The notes under the pieces are model-generated. The model did no database searches and had not been told where the DNA came from. It saw only the letters and a list, made by a program, of their open reading frames with translations. Of a DNA stretch of 64,000 nucleotides, positions 1-9,544 are shown in pieces. The stretch is taken from positions 930,001 to 994,000 of the forward strand of contig OX638330.1 in assembly GCA_951812725.1 (NCBI GenBank). Direction: 5' to 3'. A program made the position numbers and the translations under genes. The first letter of the stretch is position 1. The number at the start of each line of letters is the position of its first letter. The stretch comes from an uncultured Caldilineaceae bacterium. GTDB taxonomy: Bacteria; Chloroflexota; Anaerolineae; Caldilineales; Caldilineaceae.

Positions 1-558
1 AGACCCAGCTTCGAACTGCAGGGTGGGCAGATCATCGCCCGCGTTATCGGTCAAAACTCCACCAACTTCCTGAGTTTTGCCATGATCGATCTCGGTTTTC
101 GGCACGGTATCAGAGTTGGGATGCCGGTGGTGAATGAGCAAGGGCTGGTGGGGCGAATCAACTACGTAACGCCCACAACCTCCAAAGTTCTGCTCATCAC
201 AGACTCATCCAGCACAGTCAACGGCATCTTGCAGGCTAGCCGCCTGACAGGCGTCATCAACGGCACGCCCGGCTCGCACCCGGTGATTGGTTTCATTCCC
301 CAAGGTACGGAAATAGGGGTCGGGGAAGTGGTGCTTACCTCCGGAATGGGCGGCAGATTCCCGAAAGGGATCCCAATTGGGCAGGTAGTTGAGGTTTGGC
401 AACGGGACGTCAACGTCTTTCAAGAGGCCGTCGTGCGCCCGACTGTAAATTTTGGCCGGCTCGAGTTCGTGATGGTCATCACCAACTTCGACCCCACTGA
501 GTTTGTGCCGCTCCTGGATACACTGCCGGCCGAGCCAGGAGAGACCTTTGACGAGTGA
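1..558 (+). CDS. mreC: MreC, rod shape-determining protein (5' end missing)
   Basis: The open frame runs in from the left edge, so only the C-terminal 185 residues are present. They contain the beta-rich periplasmic core typical of MreC, with segments such as IDLGFRHGIRVGMPVV, GLVGRI and LTSGMGGRFPKGIPIG. MreC scaffolds the elongation machinery for lateral wall synthesis in the periplasm and links cytoplasmic MreB to PBP2 and RodA. The N-terminal membrane anchor and coiled coil lie outside the window. It is followed directly by mreD, mrdA and later rodA, the standard elongasome order. The family call is firm from sequence and neighbours. Confidence 0.9.
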   Translation, partial: RPSFELQGGQIIARVIGQNSTNFLSFAMIDLGFRHGIRVGMPVVNEQGLVGRINYVTPTTSKVLLITDSSSTVNGILQASRLTGVINGTPGSHPVIGFIPQGTEIGVGEVVLTSGMGGRFPKGIPIGQVVEVWQRDVNVFQEAVVRPTVNFGRLEFVMVITNFDPTEFVPLLDTLPAEPGETFDE

Positions 559-1177
559 AGGAAGTCGACTGGGACCAAGGGGATTCTCCCAAGAGACGGG
601 GAATAGAGCCACATTCTCAAAGTCTTCCGCTACAGGTGAGGAGGGCGCCGGGCTCCCTTTCTCCTCGTCATTCGGCACCCGCGGCTGGGGCGCTACCTGG
701 CTGATGCTTCCAATCCTGGGCGCGGCAGCCATTGTTCAGGTGGTTGTCGTCCCTAAGTTGGCAGTGCGAGGCGTCTACCCGGATCTCATTGTGTTGCTGG
801 TAATTGCCAGATCGTTGGTCTCGGGCGGGCGCAGCGCGGTCATGTGGGGATTTGTCGGCGGACTGTGGATGGACGTCCTCAGCGGCGGCGCGATGGGCGC
901 ATCCAGTTTGGCCTTGATGGCAACCGCTCTGTTGACTGGAATTGGTCATAACGCGATTTTCCGCCGCAATTTTTTTGTGCCATCCATCGCGGCTCTGTCA
1001 GGCAGTCTGGTCTTCTCGTTGATCTACGTGGCCATCCTGACAGGAGTCGGCCACCGGTTCCTCCCTGGCCCGTTGGTGGCAAATCTGGTTGTGCCGGTCA
1101 TTCTTTACAATGGTGCTGTTATGTTCCTGGCTACACCGATACTGAATCGTTTGCCCGAGCAAGCGAGATTTCCATAA
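548..1177 (+). CDS. mreD: MreD, rod shape-determining membrane protein
   Basis: This is a small polytopic membrane protein, mostly hydrophobic from about residue 40 to the end, in the position expected of MreD between mreC and the PBP2 gene. Features of the family include the segment YPDLIVLLVIARSLVSG, followed by a membrane-embedded GGLWMD element. MreD is an inner-membrane partner of MreC and the PBP2-RodA complex. I chose TTG at 548 because AGGAG lies about 7 bases upstream and the gene then overlaps mreC by 11 bases. An in-frame ATG at 503 is the alternative and would add 15 residues. MreD sequences diverge quickly, so context contributes to the call. Confidence 0.82.
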   Translation: MTSEGSRLGPRGFSQETGNRATFSKSSATGEEGAGLPFSSSFGTRGWGATWLMLPILGAAAIVQVVVVPKLAVRGVYPDLIVLLVIARSLVSGGRSAVMWGFVGGLWMDVLSGGAMGASSLALMATALLTGIGHNAIFRRNFFVPSIAALSGSLVFSLIYVAILTGVGHRFLPGPLVANLVVPVILYNGAVMFLATPILNRLPEQARFP

Positions 1178-1238
1178 TCACTTCGTGTTAGAGGCCGGCA
1201 GGCCCTTGTAGAAGTAGAACTGATTACTGAAGAAAACA

Positions 1239-3389
1239 ATGAACGAACGGGCAGCACGGACAGCTACCTCCACATCTATAATTGTCCGCCTGACATTGGC
1301 GGCAACCTTTCTGGTTTTCTGCATGCGCCTGTACTCGCTGCAGATCGTGAGCGGTGACTCCTATCAGGAACAGGCCGCTGTCAACCGCTTGAGAGAGATC
1401 GATACTTACGCGCCGCGCGGTGTAATTTACGATCGGAACGGCGAAATCCTGGCCCGCAATCGTCCAAGTTTCGTCATCGCCGTTGTTCCAGCCGACCTGC
1501 CTCCCGATGACATTGCTACCGAGATCGATGAACAGCGCATTGCGCTTGAACGGCTGCTGGCAGTCCTGGAGGCGGATTCAGAGCAGGAGATGGCGATACG
1601 TATTGCCGAAGTAATGTTTCTGCACCTGGGGCGCGAAGACTTCAAGAATACTGTCGAATCCGCAGGGATTGACCTTTCCTTCAGGCAAGTTAATCTCGAA
1701 ATCCTGAAACAGGATGAGGATGGACGCGAGATTCTGGAGGAAGTACCTACACTGATTCCGGACCTCTCTATACCGCTTCCCGTCGGTGGACTGCTCGCCT
1801 TACTGGAACGGGCTGTGGCGATCGGGACACAGGGAAGTTCATACAGACCAATCTCGGTCCTGGATCTGGTGGACCGCGAGCAAGCGTTCCAAGTGGCAGA
1901 GGAGACTTACCAGCTGCGCGGCGTCCATGTGCTCCAGCAACCCGTGCGCGAATATCCCTACCGGGACCTGGCGGGCCATGTGTTGGGCTTTTTGGGACCG
2001 ATTCCAAAATTGGCCGCAGACAAATACAAGAATCGCGGATATGAAGACCCGAACGAACCGGTGGGCCTGAACGGGTTGGAGTACACCTACCAGGATTCTC
2101 TGCGCGGCCTGCCGGGCAAACGACTCGTTGAAGTGGATATTCTGGGTCGGGAGAGCCGCACTGTCAACGTCGTCCGCGAACCGGGGTCTGGGCTGAACCT
2201 CAATCTGAGTCTGGACATCCATTTGCAGCAAGTCATGCAAGATGCCCTCGTCCGCCAATTGGAAGAGACGGGCGCGCCGCACGGTGTCGCGCTGGCAATG
2301 GACCCTCGTAGCGGGGCCATGCTGGGAATGGTAAGTTTGCCCAGCTACGATAACAATATCTTCTCCGAAGGTTTGGGTGAAGAGTATAAAGCCCTGGAAG
2401 TGGAGGACGACACGCAGCGACCTCTTTACAATTATGCCATCGGCGGACTCTATCCGCCCGGCTCAACTTTCAAGCTGGTCTCGGCCACGGCCGCTTTGGC
2501 GGAGCATGTCATCACACCTGCCACGACGCTGGTTGATCGAGGACCAATCTACCTCCCCAATTTCTTCTTTCCCGACGATCCCGAACAGTCCCAGGAGTTT
2601 GTAAGCTGGAACCACAAGCTGAACATTTTGCACGGCCCCATGACCATTATCGAGGGGATCGGCCTCTCCAACGACATTTTCTTCTATTACCTTGGCGGTG
2701 GGTTCCCAAACTTCATGGATGGCTTGGGGAGCGAACGAATGGCCAAGTGGATGCGGCTATACGGATATGGAGAACTTACAGGAGTTGACCTGCCCGGAGA
2801 AGTTCTCGCATTCGTTCCTGACGAACAGTGGAAAAGGCTGACTAAAGCCGAATCCTGGACAACCGGTGACAGCTACAATATGGCCATCGGCCAGGGAGAT
2901 GTACTGGGTACGCCTATGCAGGTCATGGTTAGCACAGCCGCAGTAGCTAATGGCGGCTATGTGGTAAAGCCCCAGTTCGTTCAGCAAATGGTCGATACAC
3001 AAGGCCACGTTCAGTGGCAATATGAACCGGTATTGCAAGAACGACTACCTGTGGATCCAGGCCTGTTAGGTTATGTCCAGAGAGGGATGTGGTATGCCGT
3101 CAATGGACACGCGGGCACCGCCTACTACAGTCGTGTCGAAGGTGTTACCGTCGCCGGCAAGACGGGTACGGCGGAGTTCTGTGCTTACGATCCGGAGATC
3201 CAGGACTGCACAGATAGAGACCATGAAGGCAATCTTCCTTTCCACGCCTGGTACACGGCCTATGCTCCTTACGAGGATCCGGAAATCGTCGTGACCGTAT
3301 TTGTCTATTCTGGAGGTGAAGGGTCGGCAGTTGCCCTCCCCGTCGCCCAGGAGATTCTCCACGCCTGGTTCCATGAACTACGTCCATAG
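1239..3389 (+). CDS. mrdA: Penicillin-binding protein 2 (peptidoglycan transpeptidase)
   Basis: This 716-residue class B PBP is anchored by one N-terminal membrane helix (about residues 13-33). A PBP dimerisation domain follows, then the transpeptidase domain. The three active-site motifs are present: GSTFK with the acylated serine at about 409, SND at about 477-479, and KTGT at about 641-644. It cross-links peptidoglycan in the periplasm during cell elongation and works with RodA, MreC and MreD, all encoded here. The length is slightly above the usual 600-650 residues because of extra sequence in the N-terminal half (about residues 85-200). The ATG start at 1239 places the membrane helix right after a short charged tail. 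Confidence 0.95.
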   Translation: MNERAARTATSTSIIVRLTLAATFLVFCMRLYSLQIVSGDSYQEQAAVNRLREIDTYAPRGVIYDRNGEILARNRPSFVIAVVPADLPPDDIATEIDEQRIALERLLAVLEADSEQEMAIRIAEVMFLHLGREDFKNTVESAGIDLSFRQVNLEILKQDEDGREILEEVPTLIPDLSIPLPVGGLLALLERAVAIGTQGSSYRPISVLDLVDREQAFQVAEETYQLRGVHVLQQPVREYPYRDLAGHVLGFLGPIPKLAADKYKNRGYEDPNEPVGLNGLEYTYQDSLRGLPGKRLVEVDILGRESRTVNVVREPGSGLNLNLSLDIHLQQVMQDALVRQLEETGAPHGVALAMDPRSGAMLGMVSLPSYDNNIFSEGLGEEYKALEVEDDTQRPLYNYAIGGLYPPGSTFKLVSATAALAEHVITPATTLVDRGPIYLPNFFFPDDPEQSQEFVSWNHKLNILHGPMTIIEGIGLSNDIFFYYLGGGFPNFMDGLGSERMAKWMRLYGYGELTGVDLPGEVLAFVPDEQWKRLTKAESWTTGDSYNMAIGQGDVLGTPMQVMVSTAAVANGGYVVKPQFVQQMVDTQGHVQWQYEPVLQERLPVDPGLLGYVQRGMWYAVNGHAGTAYYSRVEGVTVAGKTGTAEFCAYDPEIQDCTDRDHEGNLPFHAWYTAYAPYEDPEIVVTVFVYSGGEGSAVALPVAQEILHAWFHELRP

Positions 3390-3512
3390 CGCTACCTGCG
3401 GAATTCGCGGGATTGCCCCCGCCAGCGGCTTCCGGCTTCAGTTTTCGGTCCAGGGCTCTTGGTCTATATTGTCCCCCGCGACGATCTATCAAGTAATGGT
3501 TATAAGGAACGA

Positions 3513-4466
3513 ATGAGCACTTACAGCTTTTCCCCTTCGCGGGGCAGGTTGTCCGGCCGGCCGGATGTTCGCATCAAGGGTCGCGGTGGGTTTACCGTCG
3601 TCGACGTAGCGGACGACAAGGGCGATTGGTCGGACGTAGTTGACTACCTTGCCCGTCATATCTCGCAGGCCGACGGCTTTTTCAGAGATGAGCGCCTGTC
3701 TTTGGCAATTGGCGACAGGTTGGTCACTGCTGAGCATCTTCAGGCCGTTCACGAAGTGCTGGAAGATCAAAACATTGTTCTGGTGTCTCTGCATACTGCC
3801 AATAGCGACTCTTTTCAAGTCGCCAGCCAACTAGGCCTCGACGTCGTCTGGGAGTCAGACAAGCCGCAGCCAGTGGTCAAGGCGGAACGTAAGGAGGCAA
3901 GGAACGGCAACAGGTTCCTTGCAGCTACATCTCGCGGCCTGAACACGCCGCCCAATCTGGACGAGGAAAGCTTGCGGCCTGGCAGCGATTTCCGGCCGGC
4001 CCCACATTCCGCGTTGACGGAAGAGCAGCTCGTGAGCGAAAGTGCAGAGGAACATGCAGCGCTCACGCCCTGGGCAGACGAACACGCTACAGAGTCGGTG
4101 TCTCCGCCGTATGTCTATCGCGGCACCTTGCGTTCCGGGCAGTCCGTTCGACACGCGGGTACTGTCGTCGTTCTTGGAGACGTGAATCCTGGCGCCCAAG
4201 TCGTTAGTGGCGGCGATGTATTGGTATGGGGCCGTCTGCGGGGAACTGTCCACGCAGGCGCCATGGGGAACGCGCGGGCCATCGTTACTGCACTGGATTT
4301 TGAACCGGTGCAGATGCGAATCGCCCAACACATCGCCATGACCCCAAAAAGTGCATCCAACAACCCCGGCTACTGGTTCTGGAAGCGAGACAGCAGCGGC
4401 AAGCCCGAAGTGGCCCGAGTCATCAATAATCAGATCGTCGTGGATCCCTGGGATGCAACCAAGTGA
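3513..4466 (+). CDS. minC: Septum site-determining protein MinC
   Basis: The C-terminal half (about residues 200-300) matches the MinC beta-helix domain, with YRGTLRSGQ, a GTVVVLGDVNPGA-type turn and GGDVLVWGRLRGTVHAGA. The N-terminal domain is weakly conserved, and between the two lies a polar linker of roughly 80 residues. MinC blocks FtsZ polymerisation away from mid-cell and is recruited to the membrane by MinD. I set the start at ATG 3513 because AAGGAA precedes it by a few bases. A longer frame opens at 3459 but has no better ribosome site. It overlaps minD by 14 bases, indicating translational coupling. Confidence 0.88.
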   Translation: MSTYSFSPSRGRLSGRPDVRIKGRGGFTVVDVADDKGDWSDVVDYLARHISQADGFFRDERLSLAIGDRLVTAEHLQAVHEVLEDQNIVLVSLHTANSDSFQVASQLGLDVVWESDKPQPVVKAERKEARNGNRFLAATSRGLNTPPNLDEESLRPGSDFRPAPHSALTEEQLVSESAEEHAALTPWADEHATESVSPPYVYRGTLRSGQSVRHAGTVVVLGDVNPGAQVVSGGDVLVWGRLRGTVHAGAMGNARAIVTALDFEPVQMRIAQHIAMTPKSASNNPGYWFWKRDSSGKPEVARVINNQIVVDPWDATK

Positions 4467-5322
4467 AACCTTGTCGGGCAACTTCTCGCCCGACGCCCAC
4501 CCGCCCGCCGCCCGCCGCGAGTCTGATGCGGACGGCGGCCTCGTCCTGACCTTGACTTCCGGTAAAGGAGGCGTAGGCAAGACGACAACCACCGCAAACG
4601 TTGGTACTGCCCTGGCAATAGCGGGTCAACGCGTGATCGTTGTAGATGCCGACATCGGCTTGAGAAACTTGGATATTGTGATGGGGTTGGAAAGCCGGGT
4701 TGTTTACAATCTGGTTGATGTGATCGAGGGGCGCTGTTCGCTGCATGAGGCGCTGGTACGAGACAAGCGCGTCGGCGAAATGTACCTTTTGCCGAGCTCC
4801 CAGACTCGCGATAAGACGGCGATTGCGCCCGATCAGATGATGACCCTCTGCGATGAACTGCGTTCTATCGCTGACTTCGTCCTGGTGGACTCCCCCGCTG
4901 GCATAGAATTGGGTTTTCAGAATGCGATCGCCGCAGCTTCGGAAGTGATCATTGTCACCACGCCGGAAGTCAGCGCTCTACGGGACGCCGACAAAGTCAT
5001 CTACCTGCTTGAGCGAGACATGAACATTCAGGCGCGACTCATCATCAATCGGTACAACCCACGGCTCGTGCGGCGAAAAGAGATGATCACCCGTAACAGT
5101 ATTCTGGACATATTGAGCATTGATCTGTTGGGTATTGTGCCCGAGGACGATCAGATTATTGTTTCGGCAAACAAAGGTTGGCCCGTGGCTCTTGAACGAA
5201 AGAAATACGTCAGCCGCGCCTACCACAACATCGCCCAGCGCCTCCTGGGCTACAATGTCCCCTTGATCCACTTCCAGGAGATCAGTTGGCCGGAGCGGCT
5301 CAGGCGTCTCATAGGTCTCTAG
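4453..5322 (+). CDS. minD: Septum site-determining ATPase MinD
   Basis: This is a ParA/MinD-type ATPase of 289 residues with a deviant Walker A motif SGKGGVGKT at about residues 36-44. It also has the expected VDADIGLRNLD segment and a VDSPAGIE Walker B region. The C-terminus ends in an amphipathic stretch (WPERLRRLIGL) that fits the MinD membrane-targeting helix. MinD binds the membrane when ATP-bound and carries MinC. The start at ATG 4453 lies inside the end of minC and gives a short N-terminal extension before the core. No minE follows, so spatial cycling must rely on another partner or on a gene elsewhere. Confidence 0.93.
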   Translation: MQPSETLSGNFSPDAHPPAARRESDADGGLVLTLTSGKGGVGKTTTTANVGTALAIAGQRVIVVDADIGLRNLDIVMGLESRVVYNLVDVIEGRCSLHEALVRDKRVGEMYLLPSSQTRDKTAIAPDQMMTLCDELRSIADFVLVDSPAGIELGFQNAIAAASEVIIVTTPEVSALRDADKVIYLLERDMNIQARLIINRYNPRLVRRKEMITRNSILDILSIDLLGIVPEDDQIIVSANKGWPVALERKKYVSRAYHNIAQRLLGYNVPLIHFQEISWPERLRRLIGL

Positions 5323-5344
5323 CTGGCGGTCACTGGAATATCCG

Positions 5345-6427
5345 ATGTTCAGACATTTCGACAAGCCCTTATTCTTTGCCGTGCTACTCCTCTGTGGTAT
5401 CGGCATTGCCATGACCTACAGCGCCACTATCACGACTATCGATCTGGCCGACTACTGGCAGAGACAGCTTCTCTTCACGATCCTGGGCGCAATCGCGCTC
5501 GTCACTGCTGCGCTATTTGACTACAGGCATCTGGAACTGCTGGCCCAGCCTAGCTATGTCTTCCTGTTGGCCTCGTTGGTGGCCGTCTACCTGGTCGGCG
5601 AGGTCAAGAGCGGCGCTCAGCGCTGGCTGAGTCTGGGCATCACCGATGTCCAACCCACCGAAGCCGGGAAATTCCTGCTGATCGTCTTTCTCGCCTGGTA
5701 CCTGAGCCGTTTTCAGGATCGTATCCGCAGAATCGCATATCTGTTGGGTGTAGTTGTCCTTCTGCTCATTCCTCTGGGCCTTGTATATATCCAACCCGAC
5801 CTGGGAATGACCGTTACGCTGGCGTTCCTCAGCGGAACGTTAATACTTATCAACGGCGTACGGTTGACCCATGTTCTGCTCGGCGTTGTGGCAGCTGGGG
5901 CTGCATGGCCGATCCTGCAGGGGACCCTTCAGGACTATATGATCGAGCGCATTGAAATCTTCCTCGATCCAAGCTCAAATGCTGATGCAGCTTTCAACGT
6001 ACAGCAAGCGCTGATCAGCATCGGCAACGGTGGGTGGATTGGAATGGGATGGGGCGAGGGATCACAGAATCAACTGCACTTCTTGCGTGTCCGCCATACA
6101 GACTTCATCTTCAGTGTCATCGCCGAAGAGCTGGGCTTTGTTGGCACTGTCATGGTTCTGCTGCTACTGTTTTTTGTTATCTGGCGCCTGGTACGCATTG
6201 CTGACCTCGCCCAGGACCAGTTTGGCAGACTGATTACCCTGGGTGTAGCCTCGTTGATCTTTTTCCAGACCTTCGTCAACGTCGGCATGAATCTGGCAAT
6301 CCTGCCGGTCACCGGCATGACATTGCCATTTCTAAGCTACGGCGGCAGCAGTCTGGTATCGATGATGGTAGCGGTGGGGTTGGCGCAGAGCGTTGTCATG
6401 CGCCATCGTAAAATGGATTTCTCGTAG
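5345..6427 (+). CDS. rodA: RodA, SEDS-family peptidoglycan glycosyltransferase
   Basis: This is a 360-residue SEDS protein with about ten membrane helices. Signature stretches include QPTEAGKFLLIVFLAWYLS, YIQPDLGMTVTL, the GSQNQLHFLRVRHTDFIFSV loop and the terminal LPFLSYGGSSLV block. RodA polymerises lipid II into glycan strands during elongation, paired with PBP2 (mrdA, upstream here). Location after mreCD-mrdA favours RodA over FtsW. The gene starts 22 bases after minD and closes the plus-strand morphogenesis block. It faces nuoN convergently, with only 47 bases between them. Confidence 0.93.
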   Translation: MFRHFDKPLFFAVLLLCGIGIAMTYSATITTIDLADYWQRQLLFTILGAIALVTAALFDYRHLELLAQPSYVFLLASLVAVYLVGEVKSGAQRWLSLGITDVQPTEAGKFLLIVFLAWYLSRFQDRIRRIAYLLGVVVLLLIPLGLVYIQPDLGMTVTLAFLSGTLILINGVRLTHVLLGVVAAGAAWPILQGTLQDYMIERIEIFLDPSSNADAAFNVQQALISIGNGGWIGMGWGEGSQNQLHFLRVRHTDFIFSVIAEELGFVGTVMVLLLLFFVIWRLVRIADLAQDQFGRLITLGVASLIFFQTFVNVGMNLAILPVTGMTLPFLSYGGSSLVSMMVAVGLAQSVVMRHRKMDFS

Positions 6428-6474
6428 CTGAAACGGTGAGTTGGCCGCAACCGGTTGGCCAGGGGGCCCAACGA

Positions 6475-7941
6475 TTATTGGCCCAAACCTCTCAACACGC
6501 CGGTCCACAGTCCCGGCTGCAGGCCGATCACAACCACGGCAATAGCTGCGACCGTAACTACGAAGAGCGAGGAACGTGAGGCGAGAATGGAGAGGCGTTC
6601 TTTCTCTTCCCCACCCTCTGCCAGAGGTTGGAAATACATGGCCACCACGATCCGCAGATAGTAGTAGGCGCTGATGGCGCTGTTTAACACTCCGATCACC
6701 ACCAGCCAGGCCCAGCCAGCCTCCACGGCCGCCTTGAAGACCAGAAACTTCCCGAAAAAGCCGGCCAGCGGTGGGATTCCGCTCAGACTGAGCATGAAAA
6801 TTGCCATCGCCGCGGCCAGAGCCGGGAACTGTTCCGCGATGCCGGCTAAGCTGCTCTGCTCCACGTCATTTTCACCACCATCCTTCTTCTCCAAGGCAAT
6901 AACTACCGCGAACGCGCCCGCGTTCATGAACGCATAGGTAAAGAGATAGAACGCAGCCGCCGACGAAGCGGCGCCGGTCCCTGCCACGAGCGCGATCAGG
7001 ATGTTGCCGGCGTGGGCGATGCCGGAATAGGCCAGCATTCGCTTCACGCTGCTCTGGCGCAACGCCGTCAGGTTGCCTACCGTCATGGTCAGAACGGCCA
7101 GGATCGCCAGAGGCGCGGCCCACTGGTCATGGAAGGAAGGGAGCGCAGTCATCATCAGCCGGAAGAAGCCGGCAAACGCCGCGGCCTTGGTGCCGACGCT
7201 CATAAAGGCAGTCACCGGCGTCGGCGCGCCCTGGTATACGTCCGGCGTCCACATATGGAAGGGGACCAGGCTCACCTTGAAGCCAAAGCCTACCAGCAAG
7301 AGCGCGATGCCAGGAAGGACCAGTGAAGGGTTGCCGCCGCCTGCTGCGAGCGTCTCGTGGATGCGAGCGTAATGCGTGCTGCCGCCGGCGCCGAAAAGCA
7401 GCGCCGAGCCGTAGACGAAGAAGGTGCTGGCAAACGCCCCCAGCAAAAAGTATTTCATGGCAGCTTCTATGCTACGAGGGCTTTCGCGGTAGAATCCGCA
7501 TAGAATGTAGAGCGCCAGCGAGAAAATCTCCAGGGCAATGAAAAGGACAATCAGATTCGTAGCCGTACCCATCAACATCATGCCAATTATCGCCAGCAGT
7601 TGCAGAGAGTAAAAGGCCCCCCCTTGGCGCTCAATATCCGGCAGATAGTTGCGGCTCAGCAAGACGCCAAAGACGCCGGCGATCAAAATTACCAGCCGCA
7701 CGCTCAGCGCAAAACCGTCCGAAACGGCGCCGTCCAAATATTCGGCCGGCGGCCTGCCCCAAATCAGCAGCGACGCGCCGATGCCCAATAGCAGGATTGC
7801 AACGGAAAGACCTGCCAGCAACGGCGCTCCGTTTTCTCCACGGCGCCCGATGTCAACAATCATCAGGACCATCACGCCAACCGCCAGCACGAGCTCCGGC
7901 AGCAAAACTATAGCATTATCAAAGAGTAGGGCGGTGTCCAT
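6475..7941 (-). CDS. nuoN: NADH-quinone oxidoreductase subunit N (operon 1)
   Basis: This antiporter-like complex I subunit has 488 residues and about 14 membrane helices. Conserved stretches include FIALEIFSLALYILCGF, the LVPFHMWTPDVYQGAPTPVTAFMS loop, and SVKRMLAYSGIAHAGN with its helix-breaking lysine. NuoN is one of three Mrp-like proton channels in the membrane arm. It is the last gene of the minus-strand operon and starts 5 bases after nuoM ends. A second nuoN with a matching fold lies at 30181-31686. Confidence 0.95.
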   Translation of the reverse strand: MDTALLFDNAIVLLPELVLAVGVMVLMIVDIGRRGENGAPLLAGLSVAILLLGIGASLLIWGRPPAEYLDGAVSDGFALSVRLVILIAGVFGVLLSRNYLPDIERQGGAFYSLQLLAIIGMMLMGTATNLIVLFIALEIFSLALYILCGFYRESPRSIEAAMKYFLLGAFASTFFVYGSALLFGAGGSTHYARIHETLAAGGGNPSLVLPGIALLLVGFGFKVSLVPFHMWTPDVYQGAPTPVTAFMSVGTKAAAFAGFFRLMMTALPSFHDQWAAPLAILAVLTMTVGNLTALRQSSVKRMLAYSGIAHAGNILIALVAGTGAASSAAAFYLFTYAFMNAGAFAVVIALEKKDGGENDVEQSSLAGIAEQFPALAAAMAIFMLSLSGIPPLAGFFGKFLVFKAAVEAGWAWLVVIGVLNSAISAYYYLRIVVAMYFQPLAEGGEEKERLSILASRSSLFVVTVAAIAVVVIGLQPGLWTGVLRGLGQ

Positions 7942-7946
7942 AGCGG

Positions 7947-9476
7947 TTAGTGGATTGTGGTCAATGGGTTGTTGTCGAAATCATGTAGCGGCTGGAAACT
8001 GCTATCCACAAGCCACTCGTCACCAACTGCTGGAGACTGGACAACTTCCAGCGCCGCAACAGAGGGATTGATCTTGTCCAGGAAGAAATTAGGCGCCAGT
8101 CCGATAGCAAAGAACAGCAGCACGAAAGGAACCAGCTGACCGATCTCCTTCCAATTCAGGTCAGGCAGGTTTTCCTTGAAATTGGCGGGATTCGTCAGCG
8201 CTCCCTGCGCCACTTGCCTGAACGCATGCAGCAAATACCATGCGGCCAGGATGACTCCTGCTGCACCGAGGACGGCGAATATCGGAGAGCTCGCGTATGT
8301 GCCCAGCAAAATCGTAAACTCGCCGACAAAGCCGTTCAGTCCCGGAAGCCCGGCGCTGCTCATCACTACCACCAGGAAAAAGAAGGTAAAAACCGGGACG
8401 CTGGCCCAAAGACCTCCATAATCCTTCATCAGCCTTGTATGGCGCCGCTCGTAGAGCATCCCTACCATCAGGAACAGTGCCCCTGTGCTGAGGCCGTGAC
8501 TGACCATCTGCAGCACCGCGCCGCTGATTGCTTGTTCGTTCAACGCGAAAATGCCCAGCACGACAAAACCCATGTGCGCAACCGAAGAGTAGGCCACAAG
8601 CGACTTCAAGTCCCGCTGGGCCAGCGCAACCAGCGCGCCATAAAGGATGCCAACAATTGCCAGAACCGATATGAGAGAGGAATAGTTGGCGACGGCAGCC
8701 GGGAACAGCGGCAGAGCAAAGCGCAGGAATCCGTACGTCCCCAATTTCAGGAGCACACCTGCCAGTATGACCGATCCGGCGGTCGGGGCCTCTACGTGCG
8801 CATCGGGTAACCATGTATGAAAGGGAAATAGCGGAACCTTAATCGCGAAAGCCAGCGCAAACGCAAGAAAGGCCAGCTGCTGAATTCCCGGGGGCAGACC
8901 AGCGCTCTGCAGCTCCAGCAGGTTAAATGTGCCGGCTTGGAAGTAGAGGGCCAGAATTGCCACCAGCATCAGCGCTGATCCAGCCAGTGTGTACAGGAAA
9001 AACTTGATCGCGGCGTATATACGATTCTCACTGCCCCACTTGCCAATCAGGAAGGCCATCGGGATCAGGCTGAACTCCCAGAAAACGTAGAACAGCACCA
9101 GATCCAAGGCAAGAAAGACGCCCAGCACAGCGGTCTCCATCAGCAGCATAAGCGCCAGATAGCCGCCAATATTCTGCTTGACGTGCTGATTGCTGAACGC
9201 TACCGCAATCGGCATCAGCAGCGTCGTCAGCAGCACCAGCCACAGGCTGATCCCGTCTACACCTAGATGGTAATAGATGTTCAAGTCCGGCATCCAGGCG
9301 TAACGCTCCACGAACTGCATGTCCGGGATCTCCTGCCAGCCGGGCAGCAGCAGGAGGCTGACCACGAAGGTCACGACAGTCGCGCCGAAAGCCAGCCCCT
9401 TCTTGAGGCTATCGCTCGGCGCCAGCAGGACGATGATCGCGCCGACCAGGGGCAAGAATGTCAGAATCGATAGCAT
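7947..9476 (-). CDS. nuoM: NADH-quinone oxidoreductase subunit M (operon 1)
   Basis: This is a 509-residue antiporter-like subunit. The N-terminal part carries the GVDGISLWLVLLTTLLMPI segment and WEFSLIPMAFLIGKWG, with the essential glutamate of the channel. These are followed by PLFPFHTWLPDAHVEAPTAGSVILAGVLLK and LKSLVAYSSVAHMGF, the hallmarks of NuoM. It forms a proton-translocating channel in the membrane arm. It lies between nuoL and nuoN in the canonical order. The C-terminal tail after the last helix is about 40 residues long and polar. Confidence 0.95.
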   Translation of the reverse strand: MLSILTFLPLVGAIIVLLAPSDSLKKGLAFGATVVTFVVSLLLLPGWQEIPDMQFVERYAWMPDLNIYYHLGVDGISLWLVLLTTLLMPIAVAFSNQHVKQNIGGYLALMLLMETAVLGVFLALDLVLFYVFWEFSLIPMAFLIGKWGSENRIYAAIKFFLYTLAGSALMLVAILALYFQAGTFNLLELQSAGLPPGIQQLAFLAFALAFAIKVPLFPFHTWLPDAHVEAPTAGSVILAGVLLKLGTYGFLRFALPLFPAAVANYSSLISVLAIVGILYGALVALAQRDLKSLVAYSSVAHMGFVVLGIFALNEQAISGAVLQMVSHGLSTGALFLMVGMLYERRHTRLMKDYGGLWASVPVFTFFFLVVVMSSAGLPGLNGFVGEFTILLGTYASSPIFAVLGAAGVILAAWYLLHAFRQVAQGALTNPANFKENLPDLNWKEIGQLVPFVLLFFAIGLAPNFFLDKINPSVAALEVVQSPAVGDEWLVDSSFQPLHDFDNNPLTTIH

Positions 9477-9544
9477 AGAATAAACACCGGTGAATGGTCG
9501 CTAGCTTACAGCGGCCTATGTGCGGCCGGAACGATTGTTGTCCC

